A DNA stretch of 64,000 nt, from NCBI RefSeq assembly GCF_014235185.1, contig NZ_CP060131.1, positions 5,897,501-5,961,500 of the forward strand, read 5' to 3'. Source of the DNA: Pseudonocardia petroleophila. Lineage in GTDB: Bacteria; Actinomycetota; Actinomycetes; Mycobacteriales; Pseudonocardiaceae. Below the pieces are notes generated by a model. It made no database searches. It was not told where the DNA came from and worked only from the letters and a program-made list of their open reading frames with translations. This document shows positions 17,284-25,338 of the stretch, in pieces. How positions within the stretch are numbered: the stretch's first letter is position 1; every line of letters begins with the position of its first letter. Both the position numbers and the translations under genes were made by a program.

Positions 17284-19161
17284 TCACCTCACCAGGATCA
17301 GGAACAGGGCCAGGACCGCGAGCGCACCCGCGGCCTGGGCGTAGTACTGGTGCAGCTGCCCGGTCTGCGGGCGGCGCGCCAGCCGGCCCAGGGCCCGGCC
17401 CGCGGCGCCGAGCCCGTCGAGCCCCCGGGACAGAGGCCCCTCCAGCCGGAGGTCGGCCAGCCGGGCGGCCGCACGGGTACCGCCCGCGGCCGCCCGCACC
17501 GCCCCGTCGACGACCCGCTCGTCGAACCTCGACAGGGCCCGGGCCAGCGCCATCGTCGGCTCCGCCACCCCCGCCAGCGCGACCCGCTCCAGGCCCAGCC
17601 AGCCACGCAGAAGTGTGACCCGGGTCAGGATGCCGACTATCGGCGGCAGGGCGGGCAGCACGGCCGCGCCGAGCAGCCCGGCGCGGGCGGGCACCAGCAC
17701 GGCCAGCACCACGGCCGCGGCCAGCACGCCCGACACCAGCGCCTCGACGAGCGTCGGCTCCGGTTCGCCCACCGAGCCCAGCGCGGCGCGGACCGGCTCC
17801 GCGGCTGCGCCGAGCACCGCGGCCCCCAGTGCGAGGGGCACCAGCGGCAGCCTGGCCACGAGGGGTATCTCCTGGGTGCCCGGCTGTTCCCGGTCGTACC
17901 CGGTATCCGCGGGCGCCCGCCCCAGCACCGCGACCAGCGCCGCCGCGGCGTAGGCCGCGCTGACCAGCAGCCCGACCAGCCCGGCCACATAGAGGGCGGG
18001 CGAGGTCGCCGCGGCCGCGGCCAACACCGCGTCCTTCCCGAAGAAGATCGACAGCGGCGGCAGGCCGGCCAGGCTCAGCACACCCACCGCGAACACTGCC
18101 CCGACCAGCGGCCAGCGCCGCGCCGCACCCCGTAGCGGCGCGAGCTGCTTGGTGCCCAGCGCGGTGAGCCACGCCCCGGCGACGAGGAACAGCAGGCTCT
18201 TCGTCGCCGCGTGCGCCACCAGCTGCAGCGTGCCGCCCGCCGTGGCACCCACCCCGGCGGCGAGCACGATGAACCCAATCTGCGAACACGTGGACGCCGC
18301 GAGCAGCTGCTTGAGATCGGTCTGCGCGAGCGCGACCAGCCCGAGCAGCACCACCGTCACCGCGCCGACCCACGCCACCAGCGGACCGGCCCAGCCGGAT
18401 CCGGCCAGTAGCGGCTCGATCCGCAGCAGCAGGTACCCCCCGGCCGCGACCATCGTCGCGGAGTGCAGCAGCGCCGAGACCGGGCTCGGGCCGTCCATCG
18501 CCCGGGCGAGCCAGAAACTGAACGGCAGCTGGGCGGACTTGCCCAGCGCGGCGACGACCAGCCCCGCGGTCAGCAGGTCTCGCCAGCCGCCGCTCGCCTG
18601 CGGCAGGTCGGCCAGCGCGAGGGTGCCCACGCCCCCGCCCAGCGCCGCCCCGGCCGCGACATAGAGCCCGATGTCGGCGCTGCGGGTCACCAGGAACGCC
18701 AGCGCACCCGACTCCATGGGCCGCTGCGCCTGCCAGCGGTGCGCGACGAGCGCGTAGGACATCGCACCCATCACCTCCCACGCCGCGAGCAGCGTGAGCA
18801 GGTTCGTGGCGGTGACGGTGAGCAGCATCGCGCCGACGAAGACCAGCAGTAGCCCGAAGAACCGGTGGCCGGCGTCCATCTCGGCGGCGGCGAACACAAC
18901 CACCGCGAGCGTCACTGCGCTCACCACGAGCACCATCACCGCCGACAGCCCGTCCACCGCCAGCCCAAGGTCGATGCCGGCTATCAGCGCCGAGGACACG
19001 GTCGGGCGACCCACGGCCACCAGCGCCGCGAGTACCAGCACGACCGACGCCACCCCGATCGCCACCGGGGCGGCGACGCGCGCGGCCGGGCGACCGACGG
19101 CCAGCAGCACGACACCGGCCAGCACCGGCACCGCCACCAACCCGACCAGCGCGAGCTCCAC
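17284..19161 (-). CDS. nuoL: Complex I antiporter-like subunit NuoL
   Basis: 625 residues from GTG, with about 16 membrane segments including a C-terminal helix. The conserved AAWEVMGAMSYAL (TM5 glutamate), GKSAQLPFSFWLARAMDGP (TM7 lysine) and QTDLKQLLAASTCSQIGF are all present, so this antiporter-like subunit keeps its channel residues. The region of the lateral helix (after about residue 520) is Arg/Ala-rich. It is one base from nuoK and three bases from nuoM. Confidence 0.94.
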   Translation of the reverse strand: MELALVGLVAVPVLAGVVLLAVGRPAARVAAPVAIGVASVVLVLAALVAVGRPTVSSALIAGIDLGLAVDGLSAVMVLVVSAVTLAVVVFAAAEMDAGHRFFGLLLVFVGAMLLTVTATNLLTLLAAWEVMGAMSYALVAHRWQAQRPMESGALAFLVTRSADIGLYVAAGAALGGGVGTLALADLPQASGGWRDLLTAGLVVAALGKSAQLPFSFWLARAMDGPSPVSALLHSATMVAAGGYLLLRIEPLLAGSGWAGPLVAWVGAVTVVLLGLVALAQTDLKQLLAASTCSQIGFIVLAAGVGATAGGTLQLVAHAATKSLLFLVAGAWLTALGTKQLAPLRGAARRWPLVGAVFAVGVLSLAGLPPLSIFFGKDAVLAAAAATSPALYVAGLVGLLVSAAYAAAALVAVLGRAPADTGYDREQPGTQEIPLVARLPLVPLALGAAVLGAAAEPVRAALGSVGEPEPTLVEALVSGVLAAAVVLAVLVPARAGLLGAAVLPALPPIVGILTRVTLLRGWLGLERVALAGVAEPTMALARALSRFDERVVDGAVRAAAGGTRAAARLADLRLEGPLSRGLDGLGAAGRALGRLARRPQTGQLHQYYAQAAGALAVLALFLILVR

Positions 19162-19162
19162 G

Positions 19163-19468
19163 TCAGTCCTTCAGCTCGGCGGCCATGTCGGTCATGTCGA
19201 TCTCGCCGGACCGGAAGATCGCGATGGCCACCGCGAACCCCATCGCCATCTCCACCGCCATCAACGTCACCGCGACCAGCACGACGACCTGCCCGTCGGG
19301 TTGCGCGGGCGAGACGTAGAACCAGAACGCCGCACCGGCCACGACCACCGCGTTCACCATCAGCTCCAGCCCCATCATGATCATCACGATGGACTGCTGG
19401 GACAGCGCGCCGTAGAGCCCGACGGCCAGCAGCGCGACCGCGAGCAGCAGGAAGGCCTGCAACGTCAT
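19163..19468 (-). CDS. nuoK: Complex I subunit NuoK (MrpC-like)
   Basis: 101 residues with three membrane helices. GLELMVNAV (Glu in TM2) and MAVEMAMGFAVAI (Glu in TM3) keep the two buried glutamates needed for proton transfer in NuoK. Its ATG overlaps the nuoJ stop by four bases. Its small size and sequence are fully typical of the family. Confidence 0.93.
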   Translation of the reverse strand: MTLQAFLLLAVALLAVGLYGALSQQSIVMIMMGLELMVNAVVVAGAAFWFYVSPAQPDGQVVVLVAVTLMAVEMAMGFAVAIAIFRSGEIDMTDMAAELKD

Positions 19469-20025
19469 CGACCCACCCCCCGGATCGGATCATCGGCGGG
19501 CCGCCGACTCAGGTCGTCGCCGAACCGGTCGTACCGGCCGCGCGGATGCGCGAGCACCACGGCGGAGACGATCGTGGCGAACAGGCCCAGCCCCACTACG
19601 AGCATCACGAGCATGTGCGAGCCCATCAGCGCCTCGCCGAGCGCGAAGGTCGGGTCCGCGGGCGGCTCGCCCTGACGCTGCGGCCAGTCGACGAGGAGCA
19701 CACCCGTCGCGAGCACGACGAACGTGCCGACGGCGATGACCAGCGAGCCGCGCTGGTTGTGCACCATCGTCATCGGCATCAACCCGGCCGGGTTCATCAT
19801 CAGCATGATCATGAAGACGGCCATCACGACCATCTCCATGATCATCATGAGGATGACGAGGACTCCTAGGTAGGACAGGCCGAGCAGCAGCAACGGGATC
19901 GCGGCGAAGACGAAGGACGCGAGCAGCGCGAATGTCGCCCGCGCCATCGAGTCGACGCGGAACACCGCAACCCCGGTGACCACCGCCCCGACCGCGCACA
20001 CCCAGAAGATCACCGCCTCGTACAT
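19465..20025 (-). CDS. nuoJ: Complex I subunit NuoJ
   Basis: 186 residues with five membrane helices. FWVCAVGAVVTGVAVF, then LGLSYLGVLVILMMIMEMVVMAVFMIMLMMN, resembles the NuoJ TM3 pi-bulge region, but it is unusually Met-rich: 13 methionines between about residues 52 and 85. It overlaps nuoK by four bases and follows nuoH by one base. The Met enrichment is odd and may matter given the metal-binding neighbours. Confidence 0.9.
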   Translation of the reverse strand: MYEAVIFWVCAVGAVVTGVAVFRVDSMARATFALLASFVFAAIPLLLLGLSYLGVLVILMMIMEMVVMAVFMIMLMMNPAGLMPMTMVHNQRGSLVIAVGTFVVLATGVLLVDWPQRQGEPPADPTFALGEALMGSHMLVMLVVGLGLFATIVSAVVLAHPRGRYDRFGDDLSRRPADDPIRGVGR

Positions 20026-20026
20026 G

Positions 20027-20983
20027 TCACATCCCTCCCATCGCCGGCCCCCGGCTGACGACGACCAGCGCCACCAGCAGGGCCTGCAGCAGCGTCAGCG
20101 GGATCAGCACGATCCAGCCGAACTCGGCGAAGCGGTCCATCCGCACCGTCGCGCTCCGGCTGCGGATCCACACCAGCACCCCGAGCACCGCGACGGTCTT
20201 GACGAGCGTCCACAGCCATGGCGGCAGCAGCGGTCCCGCGCCGCCGCCGAGGAACAGCGGCACCGACATCGCCGCCGCGGCGGCCAGCAGCAGCCAGCGC
20301 CCGGCCAGCAGCAGCAACCGGTCCACCCCGGAGAACTCGGCCAGCACCCCGCCGGCGATGTCGCGCCCGGTCGCGGTGTCGAACGGCCCGGCGAACGACA
20401 GCGCCAGCGCGGAGAGCAGGAACGCCACGAACGCCACCGGCATCCAGACCACGAACCACAGCCCGTCCTGCGCGGCGACCGCATCCGACACGTTCAGCGA
20501 GGCCGCGCCCGTGGCCACCGTGATCAGGGCGAACATGTGCGGCAGCTCGTAGGACAGCCCCTGCACCGCGAAGCGGTACCCGCCCACCAGGCCCCACACC
20601 GAGTTCGTGCCCCAGCCGGCCATCCACAGCGCCGCCCACATCACGATCTCCATCGCGTTGAACCACACGATGCCGACCGACAGGTCGCTGGCCGTGGTGT
20701 CCCCGAGCGGGACGACCAACGCCGCGAGCACCGCAGCGACCGGCACAAGCACCACCCCGATACGGGCCAGTAACCGGTCCGAGGCGACGACGGCACGCCG
20801 CTGCTGCACCAGCAATCGGCCCGACTCGGCCAGCGGCGCAGCCAGCACCGCGCCGGTGATCCGCCGCCCGTCGGCCCGCGCGTCGAGCACCCGGGCGAAC
20901 GCTGCCCCGGCTAGGGCCAACGCCCCCAGCAACACCGGCACCAGCAGCACAGTCCACAACGGGCCCTGCTGCACCTGGTTCAT
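20027..20983 (-). CDS. nuoH: Divergent complex I subunit NuoH
   Basis: 318 residues with about eight membrane helices. It keeps the NuoH frame (GAVLAAPLAESGRLLVQQ at the amphipathic helix, PFDTATGRDIAGGVLAEFSG in loop 3). The usual quinone-chamber sequences are degraded: the canonical QPLADGxKLLxKE and PEAExELVxGxxTEYSG lose their acidic residues except in AEFSG. The start ATG overlaps the stop of the preceding gene by four bases. In complex I, NuoH couples quinone reduction to the proton channels. Here the quinone site is probably not functional in the usual way, in line with absent redox subunits. Confidence 0.88.
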   Translation of the reverse strand: MNQVQQGPLWTVLLVPVLLGALALAGAAFARVLDARADGRRITGAVLAAPLAESGRLLVQQRRAVVASDRLLARIGVVLVPVAAVLAALVVPLGDTTASDLSVGIVWFNAMEIVMWAALWMAGWGTNSVWGLVGGYRFAVQGLSYELPHMFALITVATGAASLNVSDAVAAQDGLWFVVWMPVAFVAFLLSALALSFAGPFDTATGRDIAGGVLAEFSGVDRLLLLAGRWLLLAAAAAMSVPLFLGGGAGPLLPPWLWTLVKTVAVLGVLVWIRSRSATVRMDRFAEFGWIVLIPLTLLQALLVALVVVSRGPAMGGM

Positions 20984-22095
20984 CCCGGCACCATCATCAG
21001 CGCGTCGAGGTCCATGTCCAGTGAGGCGACCACCACCCGGACGGACGCAAGCTCGCGCCCCTCGACGAGACCCGCCAGTGCCGTCAGCGCGGCGGCGGCC
21101 CGCCCGGCGTCCGGCGCGGGCCCGCCGTGCTCGGCAGTGTCTAGCCACCGGAGCCAGCGTGCGGTGGCGTCCCCGGCCAGGTCGGGACCGTCGTCGAGCT
21201 TCCCGAGCCCGTCGGTGGCCCAGCGCAGCGTGCGGGATCGGCGCAGCCGGCGCGCGAACCGGTGCAGCACGGCGCTGTCGACGGTGCCGGCGAGGACGTC
21301 GTCGCGCAGCCGGCGGGCCGTGCGTGCCGCCGTGGAGGACCCACACACGGCCAACAGCTGCGCCAGGCCGTCCAGTGCGGCCGCCGCCGGGGGGCACTCC
21401 CACGCCGGGCCGGGCTCCCCGACCACCTCGACCCGCGCGGCCTGAACGACATCGCCCTGAAGCGTGACGTGCACGACCAGTCCGGCGGGCCAGTCGGACA
21501 GAACGGGTCCCAGGGACATCTGCAGCACGTCGAGGGTGAGCCCGTCACGGTCCGGCGCCCGGTCCGCCATCGGCAACCCGGCAACCTCACCACCGTGCAT
21601 CATGTGCATGTCGTGGCCGCCCGACATCTCGTGCCCGGACATCTCATGCCCCGGCACCTCGTCGGCCGGCACCTCGTCGGCCGGCACCTCGTCGGCCGGC
21701 ACCTCGTGGGCCTTAACCTCGTGGGCCGAGGCAACGGTGCCGCGGCCCGGTTCCGGTCGCGCCTCCTCGGTCGCGGACGAGACGGAGGCGTGGCCCGCCC
21801 CGCTGCCGCCACGGAGCCCGCGGTAGGCCCGATCGAGCTCGTCGCGGGCCCCGTCGGCCGGTCCGACGTCGGCCCGTGCCCGCGGCGCGGGCACCTGCGA
21901 CCAGATGCGCTCGATCGCGTCACCCAAACCGGGGCCCGGTGCGCCGCAGACGACGAGCAGGTCGGCATCGGCGGGGGCCGCCGCCAGCTCCCACCCCCGC
22001 TCGCGAGCCAGCCGCTCGACAGCCAGCCGCGCGGGACGACCGTTCCGAGCCGTGATGACCAGCAGTCGCGGGGTCGCACGCAGCCAGCTCGTCAT
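20980..22095 (-). CDS. Novel fused NuoB/NuoD-like protein with His/Met-rich linker, between nuoA and nuoH
   Basis: 371 residues, encoded exactly where nuoB-C-D(-I) usually sit and overlapping both nuoA and nuoH by four bases. Residues 1-80 (ending DADLLVVCGAPGPGLGDAI, then RIWSQVPAPR) follow the NuoB pattern ADLLLVTGxVTxxM...YEQMPEPR but lack the Cys ligands of cluster N2. Residues 125-168 are a repeat of HE(V/M)xx(D/G) units ending GGHDMHMMHGG, a copper- or silver-binding-like region. Residues 184-223 (GLTLDVLQMSLGP and LVVHVTLQGDVVQAARVEV) resemble the NuoD/hydrogenase large-subunit opening GPQHPxxH...LDGExV. The C-terminus VVVASLDMDLDAL resembles the NuoD/hydrogenase end (xxSxDPCxxC) without cysteines. 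It is predicted soluble and peripheral. The relationship to NuoB/NuoD is inference from short motifs. Confidence 0.6.
   Translation of the reverse strand: MTSWLRATPRLLVITARNGRPARLAVERLARERGWELAAAPADADLLVVCGAPGPGLGDAIERIWSQVPAPRARADVGPADGARDELDRAYRGLRGGSGAGHASVSSATEEARPEPGRGTVASAHEVKAHEVPADEVPADEVPADEVPGHEMSGHEMSGGHDMHMMHGGEVAGLPMADRAPDRDGLTLDVLQMSLGPVLSDWPAGLVVHVTLQGDVVQAARVEVVGEPGPAWECPPAAAALDGLAQLLAVCGSSTAARTARRLRDDVLAGTVDSAVLHRFARRLRRSRTLRWATDGLGKLDDGPDLAGDATARWLRWLDTAEHGGPAPDAGRAAAALTALAGLVEGRELASVRVVVASLDMDLDALMMVPG
21646..21735. repeat. 15-nt tandem repeat coding the His/acidic linker
   Basis: Three perfect tandem copies of a 15-base unit (GTCGGCCGGCACCTC on the plus strand, 21661-21705) are flanked by degenerate copies on both sides. 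On the coding strand each unit gives five residues of the DEVPA type. The repeat lies inside the fused nuo-operon gene and could vary in copy number between strains. Confidence 0.8.
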
Positions 22096-22451
22096 GTCCA
22101 CCGGAACGCCCCTTCGCGCCAGGCGTACACGACCCCGACGAGCAGCACGGCCAGGAAGCCGAACATCTCGATCACGGCCTTCGGCCCGATCTGCGCCACA
22201 ACGACGGCCCACGGGTACATGAACACCATCTCCATGTCGAAGGCCAGGAAGACCATCGTGATCGTGTACCAGCGCACGTGGTATCGGGACACGGCGTGCT
22301 GCACCGGGGGCGTTCCGGACAGGAACGGCTCGACCGAAACCACCCCGGGCGCCTGCCGCACCAGCAACGACCACCCGTAGACCAGCGACACCCACGCTGC
22401 TGCCACGGCAAGCAGCAAGAGGGCCGGCCCGAACTCCGCCGCCATCGTCAT
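22092..22451 (-). CDS. nuoA: Complex I subunit NuoA
   Basis: 119 residues with three membrane helices and RYHVRWYTITMVFLAFDMEMVFMYPWAVV, the signature TM2-TM3 region of NuoA. The loop that normally carries a conserved Cys (YECG) reads VEPFLSG, so that Cys is missing. The ATG at 22451 has GGGAGG upstream and is the first gene of the operon. The next gene starts within its stop codon (ATGA). Confidence 0.92.
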   Translation of the reverse strand: MTMAAEFGPALLLLAVAAAWVSLVYGWSLLVRQAPGVVSVEPFLSGTPPVQHAVSRYHVRWYTITMVFLAFDMEMVFMYPWAVVVAQIGPKAVIEMFGFLAVLLVGVVYAWREGAFRWT

Positions 22452-22474
22452 CGCCTCCCGTTATACGGATACGG

Positions 22475-22486
22475 GGTACTAGTACC
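22475..22486. promoter_or_regulatory. Palindrome GGTACTAGTACC upstream of nuoA
   Basis: A perfect 12-bp palindrome lies 24-35 bp before the nuoA start, next to an AT-richer stretch (GTTATACGGATACGG), where a promoter would be expected. Its TACTAGTA core recalls the ACTACTA/TAGTAGT repeat upstream of the multicopper oxidase (586-606), so one repressor might serve both. That link is inference. Confidence 0.4.
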
Positions 22487-22522
22487 ATGAAGTGGGGGTC
22501 GACCACCAGCCGTGGTGAGACG

Positions 22523-22560
22523 GGTGTGGCCCGGACCGACTGGTCGGTCCGGGCCACACC
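22523..22560 (-). terminator. Strong hairpin between the DUF305 gene and nuoA
   Basis: An 18-bp perfect inverted repeat (GGTGTGGCCCGGACCGAC and its complement) with a 2-base loop starts 7 bp after the DUF305 stop. There is no long T-run, as is common for actinobacterial intrinsic terminators. It isolates the nuo operon from the upstream DUF305 gene. Confidence 0.85.
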
Positions 22561-22566
22561 GACCGG

Positions 22567-23199
22567 TCAGACCTGCTGGAGCAGCGTGTCCATCTCGGTG
22601 ATCTCGGCCTGCTGGGTGTCGATGATCTTCTGCGCCAATGCGAGCGCATCCGGGTCGGCACCGTCCTGCAGCTCGGTCTGGGCCATCTCGACCGCGCCCC
22701 GGTGGTGCTCGGTCATCATCTCCAGGAACATGCGGTCGAACGCCGGCCCGGACGCACCCTGCAGCTGCTGCATCTGCTCGGGCGTCATCATCCCGCCCAT
22801 GGCGCCCATGTCCCCGCCGTGATCCATACCGCCCATGCCGCCCATGCCGCCGTCCTCGGCGGGCACCTCGGCACCCCACTCCTCGAGCCAGCCGACCATC
22901 GTGTCGATCTCGGGCTGCTGCCCGCCGCCGATCCGCGCGGCCAGGTCGATCACCTGCGCGTTCTGGCTACGACCGGCTACCAGATCGGCCATCTCGACCG
23001 CCTGACGGTGGTGCGGGATCATGCCCTGCACGAACGCCAAGTCCGCGTCGTTCTGCTCGCCCTGCGCCGCGGACGCCGAGGAGCCGCCCGGGGCGGCGGT
23101 CCCGGCGGAGGTGTCGGTGCCGGCCGCGCAGCCGGTCAGGATCAGACCCGCGACCGCGATACCGGCCATCAGGCGCGCTGAAGAAAGCCGTGCATTCAT
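22567..23199 (-). CDS. DUF305 lipoprotein, Met/His-rich (copper-binding type)
   Basis: 210 residues from ATG with GAGAGG upstream. The signal peptide ends in the lipobox LILTGC. Two DUF305 (ferritin-like) repeats are seen as MIPHHRQAVEMADL and MTEHHRGAVEMAQ, separated by GGMGGMGGMDHGGDMGAMGGMM. DUF305 proteins are extracytoplasmic and frequently linked with copper resistance. The paired HH motifs and Met clusters suggest metal binding outside the membrane. A strong terminator follows. The DUF6153-like gene lies 58 bp upstream on the same strand. Confidence 0.9.
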   Translation of the reverse strand: MNARLSSARLMAGIAVAGLILTGCAAGTDTSAGTAAPGGSSASAAQGEQNDADLAFVQGMIPHHRQAVEMADLVAGRSQNAQVIDLAARIGGGQQPEIDTMVGWLEEWGAEVPAEDGGMGGMGGMDHGGDMGAMGGMMTPEQMQQLQGASGPAFDRMFLEMMTEHHRGAVEMAQTELQDGADPDALALAQKIIDTQQAEITEMDTLLQQV

Positions 23200-23257
23200 C
23201 TGTGAAAACCTCTCGTACGTCTGGGAAGTGCGGATCAACCGAGTCGCTCGGTCGACC

Positions 23258-23644
23258 TCACGTCCGCAGGACGCAGAGCAGGGCGAGTCGTGCCGGGGCG
23301 GTTGCCGGTGGGGCGCGCGGCGCCGGACGCACACGGGACGTGCCCGCGCGGTGCGCGACCCGGGCCAGCCCGGGACGCCGCCACAGCACCGCCGATACCA
23401 GGAGGATGGCCACGGCGGTGAGCACGGCCAGGCACAGATGGAGCGATGCGGATCCGTGATCCTCGCCGGGATGTGCGGGGTCAGACTCCATATCGGATCC
23501 AGCCATCGCCGCAGCGGAGATGGCCGGGCTGTCCGGCGTCATCACGGACAGATGGTGCATCCCCACCAGACCGACGAACAGACCGGCGATCAGGACGCCG
23601 AGCATGATCGCCCGTCGTCCCCGCAGCGCCACCGACCTGATCAC
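23258..23644 (-). CDS. DUF6153-like small membrane protein
   Basis: 128 residues from GTG. There are two membrane helices: MLGVLIAGLFVGLVGMHHL near the N-terminus and CLAVLTAVAILLVSAVL in the second half. Between them is a Met/Asp/His-rich extracytoplasmic loop (MAGSDMESDPAHPGEDHG). The tail ends LALLCVLRT. This two-TM layout with a C-terminal LCVLRT-like end matches DUF6153, usually found beside DUF305 genes in actinobacteria, as here. The start could also be the ATG at MLGV. Confidence 0.65.
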   Translation of the reverse strand: MIRSVALRGRRAIMLGVLIAGLFVGLVGMHHLSVMTPDSPAISAAAMAGSDMESDPAHPGEDHGSASLHLCLAVLTAVAILLVSAVLWRRPGLARVAHRAGTSRVRPAPRAPPATAPARLALLCVLRT

Positions 23645-23807
23645 CGGCCCCAGGCTACCCTCGCCGCGGATTCCGACCCGCGAGCCCATCCGGGGTTCCC
23701 TCAATCCGGATCGTGCGGCACCCTCGGAGCGTGGACAGGGACGCGGCCGGTGCCGACCGCGGCCCTCCTCATTCGTCGTGAACGGGATCCAGCATGCCGC
23801 TGTGGCG

Positions 23808-24869
23808 ATGCGCCGGCTCGGACTGCGCCTGACGATCGTCGCGATCGCGGTGGGTGTGCTGGCCGCACTGGTCGGAGTCGTGTTCGTCGCGATGTCAGCG
23901 GTGCTGAGCGCCGGATCCCGGCAGTCGGGGGCGTGCGGCCCGAGCAGTTCGGGAGTGCCGATCGAGGCCTCCGGCGAGGCGGAGACGACCGACGAGCAGC
24001 TCGTCAACGCAGCCGCCATCGTGGCCACCGGCCGCGACATGGGCGTCCCTGATCGCGGGCTGTGGGTGGCCCTGGGTACGGCGTTGCAGGAGTCCGGGCT
24101 GCGCAACCTCGACTACGGCGACCGGGACTCCCTCGGCCTGTTCCAGCAGCGCCCGTCACAGGGATGGGGCAGCCCCGCCCAGGTGCGCGACCCCCGTTAC
24201 GCGGCCACCCGGTTCTACGAGCGGCTCGTCGAGGTCCCCGGCTGGACCGAGATGCCGCTGTGGCAGGCCGCACAGACCGTGCAGCGCTCGGCCTTCCCCC
24301 TGGCCTACGCCAAGTGGGAGCAGACCGCGGCCGACATCCTCGCCGAGGTGGACGGCAATCCCGGCCTGGTCGCTGCGGCCGCCGTGCAGAACTGCGCCCC
24401 CGGGTCGGTAACCCCGTTCGACGGCGGCGGGACCGGATGCGTCGAGGACGACCCGACCACCAACGGCTGCGTCACCTCCACGACGCTCTACGCCGTCACG
24501 CAGGCCGCCTCGGCGTTCGGCGGCCTGCGCCAGGGGCCGATCATCCGGTCCGCGGGCTGCCACGCGCCCCGGCCGGCGAACCCGACCAGCGACCACCCCC
24601 TCGGTAAGGGCTGCGACTTCTTCCCCGGCGCGGGCGGCCGGTTCGCCCGCGGGATCGAGGTCGACAACGGGTGGCGGGCCGCGGAGTGGTTCCGGGTCAA
24701 CGCCGAGGCGCTGCAGGTCGACTACATCATCTGGCAGGGCCGCATCTGGACCCCTACGTCTGCGGATCAGGACGGCTGGGGGCGTCCCTATTCAGGGGGA
24801 GGCGTCTACGACCCCTCTGACGCGGTCGGCGGTCACTACGACCACATCCACGTCTCATTCGCGACGTAA
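23808..24869 (+). CDS. Secreted cell-wall hydrolase-like protein
   Basis: 353 residues with one N-terminal membrane helix (LTIVAIAVGVLAALVGVVFVAM) and then an extracytoplasmic region. The middle part (VATGRDMGVPDRGLWVALGTALQESGLRN, SLGLFQQRPSQGWG) is lysozyme/transglycosylase-like with a candidate catalytic Glu (QESG). The C-terminal part (SDHPLGKGCDFFPG, GGHYDHIHVSF) resembles the D,D-peptidase-like ARB_07466 domain with conserved His/Asp. It probably remodels peptidoglycan, as do related proteins of conjugative or resuscitation systems. The ATG at 23808 or GTG at 23778 could be the start. Confidence 0.75.
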   Translation: MRRLGLRLTIVAIAVGVLAALVGVVFVAMSAVLSAGSRQSGACGPSSSGVPIEASGEAETTDEQLVNAAAIVATGRDMGVPDRGLWVALGTALQESGLRNLDYGDRDSLGLFQQRPSQGWGSPAQVRDPRYAATRFYERLVEVPGWTEMPLWQAAQTVQRSAFPLAYAKWEQTAADILAEVDGNPGLVAAAAVQNCAPGSVTPFDGGGTGCVEDDPTTNGCVTSTTLYAVTQAASAFGGLRQGPIIRSAGCHAPRPANPTSDHPLGKGCDFFPGAGGRFARGIEVDNGWRAAEWFRVNAEALQVDYIIWQGRIWTPTSADQDGWGRPYSGGGVYDPSDAVGGHYDHIHVSFAT

Positions 24870-25211
24870 CGTGCATAGTTCCGCGGAGTGCCCGAATCGA
24901 CGGTGAGTCGTTTCGACAATTTGGCACCGGCGGTTCCTCCGATCGATCCGGTGGCCGCGACCGGCAGCAGTAACTGTGCCGATCATCGCTCGTCGGATGC
25001 GAGCGGCGCGCGCCCTTCGGGTCATTAGCCACCACCCTCCGGCTCAGCGGGGCGGCCTGATGGACGTGGTTCCACTCCTCCACCACCCGCTCATGCGTTT
25101 CCTGCGCCGGACCGCGTAGGACCGACTAATCCTCTGGGCGGCGTCGGCGCTGGCACCGGCCACGTCGTCAAGCGCCTCACCCACCGGTCGAATGGAGCCC
25201 GAGCAGCCCAG
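24870..25211. other. Intergenic stretch without a convincing gene
   Basis: Frames on both strands here lack recognisable domains and ribosome binding sites. Position 24919-24929 (GACAATTTGGC) is locally AT-rich. It leads into the promoter at 25212. Confidence 0.5.
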
Positions 25212-25265
25212 TTGACAGACATACCCCCTCCCCGTACGTTCCGGTACCACTACCCCGTTCGGGTA
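25212..25265 (+). promoter_or_regulatory. SigA-type promoter with operator for the efflux MFS gene
   Basis: A perfect -35 hexamer TTGACA (25212-25217) and a -10-like TACGTT (25235-25240) are separated by 17 bases. Just downstream lies the inverted repeat TACCC-N5-GGGTA (25251-25265), in a position to overlap the transcription start. This fits a strong promoter blocked by a TetR- or CsoR-like repressor encoded elsewhere. Confidence 0.65.
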
Positions 25266-25338
25266 TGCGAGAGATGCACTGACCAGCGCGTGGTCCTGGG
25301 TGACACAACGCAGGACGACCACGAGGAGAGGAGTGCCG

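Noticed and set aside
21646-21735. CRISPR array
   Set aside because: The repeats are 15-bp tandem units without spacers and are in frame within a gene.
14387-22451. Ordinary complete complex I operon
   Set aside because: Only membrane subunits are present; none of the genes encodes the Cys motifs of NuoB, NuoI, NuoE, NuoF or NuoG.
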